NCBI RefSeq assembly: GCF_000802235.1
Contig: NZ_JTDL01000129.1
Span: 1 to 64,000, forward strand
Length of the DNA stretch: 64,000 bases
From: Sinomonas humi
Lineage (GTDB): Bacteria > Actinomycetota > Actinomycetes > Actinomycetales > Micrococcaceae
Reading direction: 5' to 3'
This document shows, one piece after another, positions 54,216 through 63,102 of the stretch. Position 1 is the stretch's first letter. The number at the start of each line of letters is the position of its first letter. Made by a program: the position numbers and the translations under genes. The notes under the pieces were generated by a model that searched no databases, was not told the origin of the DNA, and saw only the letters and a list, made by a program, of their open reading frames with translations.

Positions 54216-54974
54216 ATGCTTCCCGGCTTCCTCTACGGCTACTACGAGCGCCGGCTGCAGCGCGGCCTGACGCCGGAGAGCATCCCCGGCCACATCGGGG
54301 TCATGGTGGACGGCAACCGCCGTTGGGCGAGGCAGTTCAATGCGCCCAGCGCACAGGGCCACCGGGCCGGCGCGGACAAGATCCACGAATTCCTCGGCTG
54401 GTGCCGCGAACTCGACGTGCGAGTTGTGACCCTCTACATGCTCTCGACCGATAACATGAACCGCTCGAGCGAGGAACTCTCGGAGCTCACGGAGATCATC
54501 GCGGAAACGCTCGACCGCCTCGACGACGATCCGAACGTGTCCGTCCACGCCATGGGGGCACCGGAGCTTCTCCCGGACCACCTCGCGGAGCGGCTTGCGC
54601 GATTGACCGCGAAGCCGAGCCCCTCAGAACCCCTCCACGTCAACGTTGCTGTCGGCTACGGCGGGCGGCGCGAGATCGTTGACGCCGTGCGCGACCTCCT
54701 GCGCGACGCCCTGGCCCGGGGCGAGGACATCGCCGCGCTCGCCGAGCGGCTCGACGTCGACGACATCTCCCGGTTCCTCTACACGGCGGGCCAACCGGAT
54801 CCTGACCTCGTGATCCGCACATCGGGTGAGCAGCGCCTGTCCGGCTTCCTCATGTGGCAGAGCGCCTACAGCGAGTTCTACTTCTGCGAGGCGCTCTGGC
54901 CGGCCTTCCGCAAGGTGGACTTCCTCCGCGCCCTGCGCGACTACGCGGGACGCCAACGTCGCTTCGGTTCGTGA
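54216..54974 (+). CDS. uppS: Isoprenyl (cis-prenyl) diphosphate synthase
   Basis: The 252-residue cis-prenyltransferase elongates allylic diphosphate with IPP for wall lipid carriers. It has the signatures HIGVMVDGNRRWAR (catalytic Asp), GHRAGADK, VTLYMLSTDN and RTSGEQRLSGFLMWQSAYSE(F). In Mycobacterium the gene in this position makes short Z-farnesyl diphosphate. Chain length here is undetermined. The ATG at 54216 has GGTAGG nine to ten bases upstream. Confidence 0.92.
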   Translation: MLPGFLYGYYERRLQRGLTPESIPGHIGVMVDGNRRWARQFNAPSAQGHRAGADKIHEFLGWCRELDVRVVTLYMLSTDNMNRSSEELSELTEIIAETLDRLDDDPNVSVHAMGAPELLPDHLAERLARLTAKPSPSEPLHVNVAVGYGGRREIVDAVRDLLRDALARGEDIAALAERLDVDDISRFLYTAGQPDPDLVIRTSGEQRLSGFLMWQSAYSEFYFCEALWPAFRKVDFLRALRDYAGRQRRFGS

Positions 54975-55202
54975 AGGATGCCCAGCCGTTCCCTAGCCGT
55001 GATTCAGGCAACATGCCCACCACGTTCATTTCCCGGCAACCTTACGCGGCGTAGTGTTGCGCCATCGGGGGGCATCCGCTCCCCGAGCGGGGAGGCCGAA
55101 TTGGGCGTTGCGTTTGCAGCTGCTCCGGGAGGCCGGCCCGGCCTCGCGGCCGAGCCGGAAGGAACTGGAGACTGCCGGGGAAACCTGGGGGCTGGAGTCG
55201 AC
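54975..55202 (+). other. Leader region upstream of phoH
   Basis: This 228-bp interval has no credible separate gene. It contains a hairpin CTCCCC-GAGC-GGGGAG (55079-55094) and several GC palindromes in the 3' half. The phoH frame is open through it for 75 codons without recognisable homology. In mycobacteria a small antitoxin-like gene (phoAT) precedes phoH2. I see no counterpart in any frame. Confidence 0.5.
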
Positions 55203-56537
55203 GTGACGACCACTGGAATGCTGTCCGAAGAGCACACGGCCGAGCTCAAGCGGCGGACCTACGTGCTGGACACCTCCGTGCTGCTGTCTGATCCGAGGGC
55301 CGTGCTGCGCTTTGCCGAGCACGAGGTCGTGATCCCGGTTGTTGTGATCACCGAGCTCGAGGCGAAACGCCACGACCCGGAGCTGGGCTACTTCGCCCGG
55401 AAGGCACTGCGCCTGCTCGACGATCTCCGCCTCGAGCACGGAAGCCTGGGCAATCCGATACCGCTCGGCACGCAGGGCGGGACGCTCGTCGTCGAACTCA
55501 ACCACATTTCAGCCGAGGTACTGCCCGCTGGCTTCCGCAGCGGCGACAACGACGCGCGGATACTCGCCGTCGCCAAGAATCTCGCCAACGAGGGACGCTC
55601 GGTCACGGTCGTCTCGAAGGACCTCCCGATGCGCGTCAAGGCCTCGGCAATGCAGCTTGACGCGGACGAGTACCGCAACGAGCAGATCGTCGATTCGGGG
55701 TGGACGGGAGTCGCCGAGATCGAGGCGAGCGAGGCGGAGGTCTCGGCGCTTTACGGCCACGAGCCGGTCTTCCTGCCCGAGGCGGCGGAGATGCCGGTCA
55801 ACACAGGGCTCGTCATCATGTCCCCCCGGGGCTCGGCTCTCGGGCGCGTCGGGGCAGACAAGCAGGTCCGCTTGGTCCGGGGCGACCGGGACGTGTTCGG
55901 CCTCCACGGGCGCTCCGCGGAGCAGAGGCTCGCGATCGACCTTCTGATGGATCCCGCCGTGGGAATCGTCTCCCTTGGCGGAAAGGCCGGCACGGGCAAA
56001 TCAGCTCTCGCGCTGTGCGCGGGCCTCGAAGCGGTGATGGAGCGGCAGGAGCACAAGAAGGTGGTTGTGTTCCGGCCGCTCTTCGCGGTGGGCGGCCAGG
56101 AACTGGGCTATCTGCCCGGCACGGAAGCCGAAAAGATGAACCCGTGGGGCCAGGCCGTGTTCGACACGCTCGGCGCGGTGACGAGCCCCGCCGTCATCGA
56201 CGAGGTCATGGACCGCGGGATGCTTGAGGTCCTCCCGCTCACCCACATCCGCGGGCGGTCGCTCCATGACTCGTTCGTCATCGTGGACGAGGCACAGTCC
56301 CTCGAGAAGAACGTCCTGCTCACCGTTATGAGCCGCATCGGCCAGAACTCGAAGATCGTCCTCACGCACGACGTCGCCCAGCGCGACAACCTCCGGGTCG
56401 GCCGGCACGACGGAATCGCAGCCGTCGTCGAAACGCTCAAGGGCCACCCGCTCTTCGGCCATGTGACGCTCACGCGCTCCGAGCGCTCGCCGATCGCCGC
56501 GCTCGTGACTGAGCTGCTCGAACGGGCCGAGATCTAG
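55203..56537 (+). CDS. phoH: PIN-PhoH fusion protein (PhoH2-type RNA helicase/RNase)
   Basis: The 444-residue protein joins a PIN nuclease domain ([48 protein letters not shown] with acidic metal ligands) to a PhoH ATPase domain ([48 protein letters not shown]). PhoH2 proteins unwind and cut RNA in an ATP-dependent way. The GTG at 55203 has GGAG five bases upstream and lies 14 codons before the PIN domain. Confidence 0.92.
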   Translation: MTTTGMLSEEHTAELKRRTYVLDTSVLLSDPRAVLRFAEHEVVIPVVVITELEAKRHDPELGYFARKALRLLDDLRLEHGSLGNPIPLGTQGGTLVVELNHISAEVLPAGFRSGDNDARILAVAKNLANEGRSVTVVSKDLPMRVKASAMQLDADEYRNEQIVDSGWTGVAEIEASEAEVSALYGHEPVFLPEAAEMPVNTGLVIMSPRGSALGRVGADKQVRLVRGDRDVFGLHGRSAEQRLAIDLLMDPAVGIVSLGGKAGTGKSALALCAGLEAVMERQEHKKVVVFRPLFAVGGQELGYLPGTEAEKMNPWGQAVFDTLGAVTSPAVIDEVMDRGMLEVLPLTHIRGRSLHDSFVIVDEAQSLEKNVLLTVMSRIGQNSKIVLTHDVAQRDNLRVGRHDGIAAVVETLKGHPLFGHVTLTRSERSPIAALVTELLERAEI

Positions 56538-56592
56538 CGGAATCTGGCTGGCATTCCACGGAGTGAGGGGAGTCGTCGGATAGGGTCCAAGG

Positions 56593-57108
56593 GTGACCCT
56601 CCGACTCCCCGAGCTCTGGCAGACGAGCCCGGTCGCGTTCTGGCTCGTTGTCGCATGCCTCGCCTACTTCGTGTGGATGGCGGCACGCCTCGCCGTGATC
56701 GATATTCGCAGCCATCTCCTGCCGAATCGGATCGTGCTGCCGAGCTATTGGGCGGCCCTGCCGCTTTCCATTGCTGCCGCGTTCGGTTCGGCAGGGGCGT
56801 TCGACGGCGGCGCAGTCGTCCGGGTGCTCGGGGCGGGCGCGGTGCTGTGGGCCGTCTACTTCGTGCTCCGCGTCATCTACCCGGCCGGGATGGGCTTTGG
56901 TGATGTGAAGCTCGCCGGGGTCCTTGGCCTCTATCTCGGGTACCTCAGCTGGGAGCATCTCCTGTGGGGCACGGCAGCCGCGTTCCTCCTCGGGGGGCTC
57001 TACGGCGTCGTGCTCATCGTGCTCCGCCGCGCGACTGGGAAGACCGCCATCCCGTTCGGCCCTTTCATGCTCGTCGGCGCCGCGGTAGCGCTCCTCCTGC
57101 CCGCCTAG
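56593..57108 (+). CDS. A24 prepilin peptidase-like protein
   Basis: The 171-residue membrane protein has about five helices and the two catalytic Asp motifs of type IV prepilin peptidases: IDIRSHLLPNRI and GFGDVKLAGVLGLYLG. It lacks the N-terminal methylase domain, like TadV/CpaA forms. No pilin genes are near, so it may serve a distant tad or type IV system. GTG start at 56593. Confidence 0.87.
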   Translation: MTLRLPELWQTSPVAFWLVVACLAYFVWMAARLAVIDIRSHLLPNRIVLPSYWAALPLSIAAAFGSAGAFDGGAVVRVLGAGAVLWAVYFVLRVIYPAGMGFGDVKLAGVLGLYLGYLSWEHLLWGTAAAFLLGGLYGVVLIVLRRATGKTAIPFGPFMLVGAAVALLLPA

Positions 57109-57112
57109 CCGT

Positions 57113-57604
57113 TCAGTGGTCATCTCCCGCCGGTTCGGGGACGAAGTGTGCCCTAGCGTGGGGATCGAGGGCCCATTCGATGGCGCGACGGTGCAGCGGC
57201 GGCAGCTCGGGGAGGGCATCCGACTCGAACCAGCGGACCTCGAGGTTCTCGTCGTCGTTGACGCGGGCCTCACCGCTGACGTATTCGCAGGCCATGACGA
57301 CGTCGAGATATTGCGCGTGGTCCCCATTTGGGTAGACGACGGGGGCCGTCGTTCCCACGCCGGCAAGGTGGCTTACGCGGACAATGACGCCGGTTTCCTC
57401 CTGCACCTCGCGGACCGCCGTCATCGCAGGTTCCTCACCCGGCTCGACGATCCCCGCTGGAACCGTCCAGCGCCCGTTGTCGGCGCGGCGCACGAGGAGC
57501 AGCCGCCCGCCGTCGTCCGTAACCACCGCCTTGACGCCGGGCAGCCACAGCGGATGGACGCCAATCATGTCGCGGAGGGCCAGGATGAATTCGGGGGTGG
57601 GCAC
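57113..57604 (-). CDS. Nudix hydrolase
   Basis: The 163-residue protein carries a complete Nudix box (GIVEPGEEPAMTAVREVQEETGV, here given as landmarks G...REVQEETGV near residues 58-80) after the typical VVTDDGGRLLLVRRADNGRW strand. It hydrolyses a nucleoside diphosphate linked to another moiety. Substrate unknown. The GTG at 57604 begins where the family sequence begins. The frame to 57682 runs into the repeat array. It is 12 bp from the 32-bp array. Confidence 0.85.
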   Translation of the reverse strand: MPTPEFILALRDMIGVHPLWLPGVKAVVTDDGGRLLLVRRADNGRWTVPAGIVEPGEEPAMTAVREVQEETGVIVRVSHLAGVGTTAPVVYPNGDHAQYLDVVMACEYVSGEARVNDDENLEVRWFESDALPELPPLHRRAIEWALDPHARAHFVPEPAGDDH

Positions 57605-57616
57605 GCGCTCAAGAGT

Positions 57617-57800
57617 ACCCGCGGGAGGTGACGGGTGGATGGTGGCGCACCCGCGGGAGGTGACGGTTGGATGGTGGGGCACCCGCGGGAGGTGACGGGT
57701 GGATGGTGGGGCACCCGCGGGAGGTGACGGGTGGATGGTGGGGCACCCGCGGGAGGTGACGGGCGGATGGTGGCGGACCCGCGGGAGGTGACGGGTGAAT
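57617..57800 (+). repeat. Tandem 32-bp repeat array (GGGAGGTGACGG core)
   Basis: Six units start at 57617, 57649, 57681, 57713, 57745 and 57777, exactly 32 bp apart, with few substitutions. Each has ACCCGCGGGAGGTGACGGGTGGATGG, giving a hairpin ACCCG/CGGGT, quoted here by key elements. The core GGGAGGTGACGG and the following TGGATGG are shared with the 7.4-kb array. The array fills much of the gap between the Nudix gene and the fumC terminator. There are no unique spacers, so it is not CRISPR. Confidence 0.92.
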
Positions 57801-57812
57801 GGAACGACGACG

Positions 57813-57856
57813 ACGGCGGGCGCCGCCGGGGGATGTTCCCCGAACGGCGCCCGCCG
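57813..57856 (-). terminator. Terminator of fumC
   Basis: CGGCGGGCGCCG (57813-57824) pairs with CGGCGCCCGCCG (57845-57856), with an inner GGGGGA...TCCCC stem. It lies just past the fumC stop on the minus strand and beside the repeat array. Confidence 0.8.
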
Positions 57857-57896
57857 CGGTGTTGGGTTCTGGCTCTCGCCGAGTTGGCGGAAGACT

Positions 57897-59330
57897 TTAG
57901 GCCTTCGCCTGGCCCGTCATCGTGGTGACGTCCAGAGCCTTGTCGAGCTGCTCTTCGGTGAGCTCGCCGCGCTCGACGAAGCCGAGGGCGAGCGTCGCTT
58001 CGCGGATGGTGAGACCCTCCTTGACGGCCTTCTTGGCGATCGCGGCGGCGTTCTCGTAGCCGATGAACTTGTTCAGGGGCGTGACGATCGACGGCGAGGC
58101 CTCCGCGAGGAAGCGGGCGCGGTCGACGTTCGCGGTGATGCCGTCGACCATCTTGTCCGCCATGACGCGCGCGGTGTTGGCGAGCAGGCGGATCGACTCG
58201 AGCAGGTTCGCGGCCATGACGGGGATGCCCACGTTGAGCTCGAAGGCGCCATTGGTAGAGGACAGCGCAATGGTCGTGTCATTGCCGATGACCTGAGCGG
58301 CAACCATGATCGCGGCCTCGCAGATGACCGGGTTGACCTTGCCGGGCATGATCGACGAACCGGGCTGCAGATCGGGGAGGGCAATCTCGCCGAGGCCCGT
58401 GTTGGGCCCGGAACCCATCCAGCGCAGGTCGTTCGAGATCTTCATGATCGAGTACGCGATGTTGCGGAGCTGGCCGGACGCCTCGATGAGCCCGTCGCGG
58501 TTCGCCTGGGCCTCGAAGTGGTTCCGTGCCTCCGTGATCGGGAGCGCAGTGTCCTCGGCGAGGAGCTTGATCACGCGCTGCGGGAAGCCGGCAGGCGTAT
58601 TGATGCCGGTGCCGACTGCGGTGCCGCCGAGCGGGACCTCGGCGACTCGCGGAAGCGAGGCTTCGATTCGCTCGATGCCGTACCGAACCTGGGCCTCGTA
58701 GCCCGAGAACTCCTGCCCGAGGGTCACGGGAGTGGCGTCCATGAGGTGCGTGCGGCCGGACTTGACGACGTCCTTGAACTCCTCTGCCTTACGTCCGAGC
58801 GCGGCAGCGAGGTGCGTCAGTGCGGGGACGAGGTCGTTGAGCAGGGCGTTGGTCGCGGCAACATGCACCGACGTCGGGAAGACATCGTTCGAGGACTGCG
58901 ACGCGTTGACATGGTCGTTGGGGTGTACGACCTTGTCCACGCCCTTCTCCTGGAGCGCCCGGGTGGCGAGCTCGGCGAGGACCTCGTTCATGTTCATGTT
59001 CGAGGAAGTCCCGGAGCCTGTCTGGAACACGTCGATCGGGAAGTGGTCGTCGAATTCGCCTGCGGCCACACGGTCGGCGGCGTCAGCGATGGCGTCGGCG
59101 AGATCCCCATCGATCACGCCGAGATCCTCGTTGGCGCGCGCCGCGGCCTTCTTGACCCGGGCGAGGGCCTCGATGTGCTTGCGCTCGAGGGTCTTGCCCG
59201 AGATCGGGAAGTTCTCGACGGCGCGCTGCGTCTGGGCACGGTACAGGGCGGCCGCGGGCACCCGCACTTCGCCCATCGTGTCGTGTTCGATCCGGTATTC
59301 GGCAGAATCCTGCACGGCAGAGTCAGTCAT
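57897..59330 (-). CDS. fumC: Fumarate hydratase class II
   Basis: TCA-cycle enzyme hydrating fumarate to malate. The 477-residue product carries [13 protein letters not shown], the region [36 protein letters not shown] and the superfamily signature [11 protein letters not shown] (about residue 330). It belongs to the heat-stable homotetrameric class. ATG at 59330. The plus-strand open frame opposite is a codon-bias shadow. Confidence 0.96.
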   Translation of the reverse strand: MTDSAVQDSAEYRIEHDTMGEVRVPAAALYRAQTQRAVENFPISGKTLERKHIEALARVKKAAARANEDLGVIDGDLADAIADAADRVAAGEFDDHFPIDVFQTGSGTSSNMNMNEVLAELATRALQEKGVDKVVHPNDHVNASQSSNDVFPTSVHVAATNALLNDLVPALTHLAAALGRKAEEFKDVVKSGRTHLMDATPVTLGQEFSGYEAQVRYGIERIEASLPRVAEVPLGGTAVGTGINTPAGFPQRVIKLLAEDTALPITEARNHFEAQANRDGLIEASGQLRNIAYSIMKISNDLRWMGSGPNTGLGEIALPDLQPGSSIMPGKVNPVICEAAIMVAAQVIGNDTTIALSSTNGAFELNVGIPVMAANLLESIRLLANTARVMADKMVDGITANVDRARFLAEASPSIVTPLNKFIGYENAAAIAKKAVKEGLTIREATLALGFVERGELTEEQLDKALDVTTMTGQAKA

Positions 59331-59402
59331 GGCACCCAGACTAGCCCCCGGCAGAGACCGTTCCGAACCGGCTTTTCGACGTTGCGACGCGGCCTTGCGC
59401 CC

Positions 59403-60017
59403 TCAGACGTTGCCGAGGCCCGAAACGAGCTCGGCCTTGCCCTCGTCCAGGTGGTAGCAGACGCCGAGGACGGCGGTCCGGCCTTCCTCGACGGCGCGCG
59501 CGATGACCTGGGACGTCTCGAGGAGTCGCTCCCCGGTCTGCTTGACGTGTTCGACGACGGTTTCGTCCACGGTCGTGACGCCGTTGCGCTGGGCCGTGAT
59601 GACGGATGGCATGATCCGCTCGACGAGGTCCCGAACGAAGCCCTGCGGCATGGTGCCGGAGGAGAACGCGTTCACGCTCGCCGTGACGGCGCCGCACGAG
59701 TCGTGGCCGAGGATCACGATGAGCGGGACACCGAGCGGATCGATGGCGTACTCGAGCGAGCCGAGCACCGCGTCGTCGATGACCTGGCCGGCCGAGCGGA
59801 CCACGAACGCGTCGCCGAGGCCGAGGTCGAAGATGATCTCGGCGGCGAGGCGGGAGTCTGAGCACCCGAAGATGACGCAGAACGGATTCTGCGTCGAGAC
59901 GAGCTCGCTGCGCCGGGCTGCGTTCTGATTGGGGTGAATCGACGTTCCGGCGACAAAGCGCTCGTTGCCGTCTCGGAGGGTCTGCCAGGCTTCTGCGGGA
60001 GTGAGGGTCTCAGACAC
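59403..60017 (-). CDS. Beta-class carbonic anhydrase
   Basis: The 204-residue zinc enzyme interconverts CO2 and bicarbonate. It has the zinc ligands in VIFGCSDSR and ILGHDSCGAV (Cys, His, Cys) with the Asp-Arg pair, plus VVRSAGQV. GTG at 60017 follows GGAGGGC at short spacing. A GTG three codons earlier (60026) is an alternative. It lies between fumC and the DUF4245 gene on the same strand, and may supply bicarbonate for anaplerosis. Confidence 0.9.
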   Translation of the reverse strand: MSETLTPAEAWQTLRDGNERFVAGTSIHPNQNAARRSELVSTQNPFCVIFGCSDSRLAAEIIFDLGLGDAFVVRSAGQVIDDAVLGSLEYAIDPLGVPLIVILGHDSCGAVTASVNAFSSGTMPQGFVRDLVERIMPSVITAQRNGVTTVDETVVEHVKQTGERLLETSQVIARAVEEGRTAVLGVCYHLDEGKAELVSGLGNV

Positions 60018-60054
60018 GCCCTCCACTCTAGACCCATCTGTCTACCTGTGACTG

Positions 60055-60675
60055 TCAGTTACCGCCTGTTGCTGCCACACCGGCCGCGACGACGTCGAAT
60101 TCGGTGAAGCTCGCCGAGCCGCTCACGATCACGGTCGTCTTGCCGACCTTGCCGACGTAGCTCTTCTCGACGCCGGGCTTGTCGTACAGCGTCCAGGTGA
60201 CCCCGCCCGCGCTCCGGGTGCCGGTGACCGGGGCCTGGTTGACCTGCTGGGTGATCCACGTGGGGTTCGCAGATGCAGTCTGCTCGATGGACACGAATTG
60301 CTGCTGCGGAGTGACCCAGCCGACGTCCCAGTGGTTGACGCCGTCCGACGATCCCGACATCCACCGCGCGTAGTTCGCAGAGTAGCCAGCGGGCAGCGAG
60401 GGAGCCGCTGGCGAGAAGCCGGCCACGCCCTTCGCGTCTGCGGCGATGGCGGAGACGTTGACCGACGGACGTTGGACCTGAGTCCCTGAGTTGCCGCTGA
60501 TGAGCCAAATGGGAACGATCGCGAGCAGGGAGACTGCGAGGGCCATGATCATCCCGGTCACCGAAGCGGTGGCGCGCTTGGCTGCGCCGGGGGTCAGGAC
60601 GGGCTTGACCACTGGCTGATCGGTCTGGGCCTGGGCATCTTCGTGCGTGCTGCTCACCCGTCCATTGTCCCGCAT
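60055..60675 (-). CDS. DUF4245 membrane protein
   Basis: The 206-residue protein has one helix (ASVTGMIMALAVSLLAIVPIWL) after a hydrophilic N-terminus and an extracytoplasmic domain with RPSVNVSAIAADAKGVAGFSP landmarks, WDVGWVTPQQQF and VTWTLYDKPGVEKSY. These match DUF4245, a family of unknown function found next to glpX in actinobacteria. The ATG at 60675 has GGGGGG ten bases upstream. Alternatives exist at 60657 (GTG) and 60774. Divergent from glpX. Confidence 0.83.
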   Translation of the reverse strand: MRDNGRVSSTHEDAQAQTDQPVVKPVLTPGAAKRATASVTGMIMALAVSLLAIVPIWLISGNSGTQVQRPSVNVSAIAADAKGVAGFSPAAPSLPAGYSANYARWMSGSSDGVNHWDVGWVTPQQQFVSIEQTASANPTWITQQVNQAPVTGTRSAGGVTWTLYDKPGVEKSYVGKVGKTTVIVSGSASFTEFDVVAAGVAATGGN

Positions 60676-60765
60676 ATGGGACGTACCCCCCGACTTCGCG
60701 TTTCTCGTCACATCGCGACCCATGTGACTCCCGTCATCGCCGGGGACCGCTGCCGCCCCGCAGAC

Positions 60766-60771
60766 TATGAT
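60766..60771 (+). promoter_or_regulatory. Possible -10 of glpX promoter
   Basis: TATGAT (five of six to consensus) lies 38 bases before the glpX GTG. No good -35 is visible. Part of the 128-bp divergent region with DUF4245. Confidence 0.4.
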
Positions 60772-60803
60772 CAAAAGAAATCCGACTCGAAGAAGAGGTC
60801 ACC

Positions 60804-61841
60804 GTGTCCCCTGCGCCGATCGACAGCCAGTACTCGACCCTTTCCAGCTCTCTCACCCTCGGAGCCGACGAGCCGGACCGCAACCTTGCCCTTGAGCTCG
60901 TGCGCGTCACCGAGGCCGCCGCCATTGCCGGCGGCCACTGGGTGGGCTTCGGCGACAAGAACCGTGCCGACGGCGCCGCCGTCGACGCTATGCGCTCCTT
61001 CCTCCACACCGTCCACTTCAACGGCGTAGTGGTCATCGGCGAGGGGGAGAAGGACGAAGCCCCCATGCTCTACAACGGCGAGCGTGTCGGCGACGGCACG
61101 GGCCCGGAGGTGGACGTCGCCGTCGACCCGATCGACGGCACTCGCCTAACCGCGCTCGGAATCAACAACGCGCTCGCTGTACTCGCGGTCGCCGAGCGCG
61201 GCACGATGTTCGATCCGTCGGCTGTCTTCTACATGGAGAAGCTCGTGACGGGACCCGAGGCGGCGGACCTCGTTGACCTCCGCCTCCCGGTGAAGCAGAA
61301 CCTCCACCTCATCGCGAAGGCGAAGGGCGTGAAGGTCAACCAGATCAACGTCTGCATCCTCGATCGGGATCGCCACAAGCCGCTCGTCGAAGAGATCCGG
61401 GCGGCGGGCGCGCGCACCAAGTTCATCATGGACGGCGATGTCGCCGGTGCGATCGCCGCGGCCCGCTCGGGCACCGGCGTGGACGCCCTCATGGGTATCG
61501 GCGGCACGCCGGAGGGCATCGTCGCGGCGTGCGCTATCAAGTCGCTCGGCGGCGTCATTCAGGGCCGCCTGTGGCCCACGAGCGATGAGGAGAAGCAGAA
61601 GGCGCTCGACGCCGGGCACGACCTCGAGCGTGTTCTCACCACCAATGACCTCGTGAAGAGCGACAACTGCTATTTCGCGGCGACCGGCATCACCGACGGA
61701 GACCTCCTCAAGGGCGTCCGGTATGAGAAGGACCGCGTCAAGACCCAGTCGATCGTCATGCGTTCGAAGTCCGGAACCGTCCGCTTTGTCGATGCCGAGC
61801 ACCACTCGAGCAAGTGGGAGCCCTGGGCGCGCCAGGCGTGA
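60804..61841 (+). CDS. glpX: Fructose-1,6-bisphosphatase class II
   Basis: Gluconeogenic phosphatase. The 345-residue protein of the GlpX family shows [44 protein letters not shown] (metal-binding Asp and Glu) and [13 protein letters not shown]. In mycobacteria it is the main FBPase. GTG at 60804 with AGAGG upstream. Confidence 0.95.
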   Translation: MSPAPIDSQYSTLSSSLTLGADEPDRNLALELVRVTEAAAIAGGHWVGFGDKNRADGAAVDAMRSFLHTVHFNGVVVIGEGEKDEAPMLYNGERVGDGTGPEVDVAVDPIDGTRLTALGINNALAVLAVAERGTMFDPSAVFYMEKLVTGPEAADLVDLRLPVKQNLHLIAKAKGVKVNQINVCILDRDRHKPLVEEIRAAGARTKFIMDGDVAGAIAAARSGTGVDALMGIGGTPEGIVAACAIKSLGGVIQGRLWPTSDEEKQKALDAGHDLERVLTTNDLVKSDNCYFAATGITDGDLLKGVRYEKDRVKTQSIVMRSKSGTVRFVDAEHHSSKWEPWARQA

Positions 61842-61934
61842 TTCCCGGCACGCTGGCCCACTTGCCGCGCGCCTGATTCACCCCTCGCGGCTAGACTGGC
61901 CCGCGGCCTTTGCCTTCCCCACAGCAGGAGGATC

Positions 61935-63074
61935 ATGACCCCCGCCAGCAGCCCGACTTCCAGCAGCCGGACCGCCAGTAGCCCGACTTCCAGCAGCCTG
62001 ACCGTCCGTGCCTGCACGGATCAAGGGGCCTGGGACAACCTCGTCAACGAGCACGGGGGGCACCCGCTGCAACTGTGGGGCTGGGGCGAGGTCAAGGCCG
62101 CGCATCACTGGCAGGTCGAGCGGCTCACGGTGTCCGACGGCGACACCGTGCTCGGGGGAGCCCAGGTCTTGTACCGCGCGCTGCCGTGGCCGCTCAGGTC
62201 GCTCGCGTACCTTTCGCGCGGGCCGGTCTGCGCGCCGGAGGACGCCGCGAAGGTCGTCGACGCCGTCGCCCGTCATGTGCGTGAGACGCGCGGTTCGGTC
62301 GCCCTCGTCGCTGAGCCCGACTGGGATGCGGGGTCGGTGGGGGAGCAGGGACTCGCTGCTGCGGGATTCCGCCGGACCGAGAGCACGATCCTCATTCCGC
62401 GCACTCTCATCCTCGACCTCGCCCAGAGCGAGGATGAGCTCATGGCGGCGATGTCCCGCACGACACGGGCGAACGTCCGCAAGAACCTCAAGAGCGATCT
62501 CAAGTTCCGCCGGGTCGCCGGCGAGGGGGAACTCGAGAAGGTCCTCGCCATCTACCGCGAGACGGCGGAGCGGGCGGGCTTCGGCATCCACTCGGACGCC
62601 TACTATCGCGACATCTGGCGATTCCTCGGGGAGGACTCGCCGATCGTCGCGGCGTTCGACGACGGCGAGCCAGTCGCATTCGTCTGGATCGCCAAGAGCG
62701 CCGGGACCGCTTTCGAGCTCTATGGCGGCGTGACGGCGGCGGGTCAGAAGGCCCGTGCGAACTACGGCGTCAAATGGGCCGCGTTCACCGAGATGAAGGC
62801 TGACGGGTGCACCCGCTACGACCTCAACGGTCTGCTGAACGACGGCATCTCGGACTTCAAGAAGCAGTTCGCGCCCCACGAGAACCTGCTTGCGGGAACT
62901 TGGGAGCTGCCCCTCTCGCCCCTGTACCCGGTGTACGCGACCGGGATGCCGCTGGCTCGCCGAACCCTGCAAAAGGGCAGGTCGGCGGCGAAGGCTGCGG
63001 TCGTGCAGGCGAAGAGCGCGGTGCAGCAGGCGAAGGGAACCGCCGCCCGCGCGAAGCAGCTCGTCCGCCGGTAG
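61935..63074 (+). CDS. FemABX-family peptidyl/aminoacyl transferase
   Basis: The 379-residue protein has the FemAB/MurM fold pattern of two GNAT-like domains (HPLQLWGWGEVKAAHHW, RTTRANVRKNLKSDLKFRR, YGGVTAAGQKARANYGVKWAAF in part, DLNGLL). A Lys/Ala-rich C-terminal helix pair follows. Such enzymes add amino acids from tRNA to the lipid II side chain (interpeptide bridge), consistent with the varied bridges of Micrococcaceae. Its first 22 residues are Ser-rich and coded by a 30-bp tandem repeat. ATG at 61935 with AGGAGGATC upstream. Confidence 0.87.
   Translation: MTPASSPTSSSRTASSPTSSSLTVRACTDQGAWDNLVNEHGGHPLQLWGWGEVKAAHHWQVERLTVSDGDTVLGGAQVLYRALPWPLRSLAYLSRGPVCAPEDAAKVVDAVARHVRETRGSVALVAEPDWDAGSVGEQGLAAAGFRRTESTILIPRTLILDLAQSEDELMAAMSRTTRANVRKNLKSDLKFRRVAGEGELEKVLAIYRETAERAGFGIHSDAYYRDIWRFLGEDSPIVAAFDDGEPVAFVWIAKSAGTAFELYGGVTAAGQKARANYGVKWAAFTEMKADGCTRYDLNGLLNDGISDFKKQFAPHENLLAGTWELPLSPLYPVYATGMPLARRTLQKGRSAAKAAVVQAKSAVQQAKGTAARAKQLVRR
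61944..62003 (+). repeat. 30-bp tandem duplication in the femX-like gene
   Basis: Two almost identical 30-bp copies (GCCAGCAGCCCGACTTCCAG... begin at about 61944 and 61974) encode the repeated peptide SSPTSSS(R/L)T at the N-terminus. In-frame slippage product; likely variable in copy number. Confidence 0.8.
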
Positions 63075-63102
63075 TCCAGGCCCGGGGCGGCCCGGCTGTC
63101 AG

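Noticed and set aside
55050-55202. c-di-AMP (ydaO) or other known riboswitch before phoH
   Set aside because: Some GGGGAAACC-like words occur, but the ordered conserved elements are absent.
57617-57800. CRISPR array
   Set aside because: The units are contiguous 32-bp tandem copies with no unique spacers, and no cas genes are nearby.
57795-59861. Plus-strand open frame of 688 codons opposite fumC and carbonic anhydrase
   Set aside because: Shadow of fumC. Composition is that of an antisense frame, and it crosses the terminator and gene borders.
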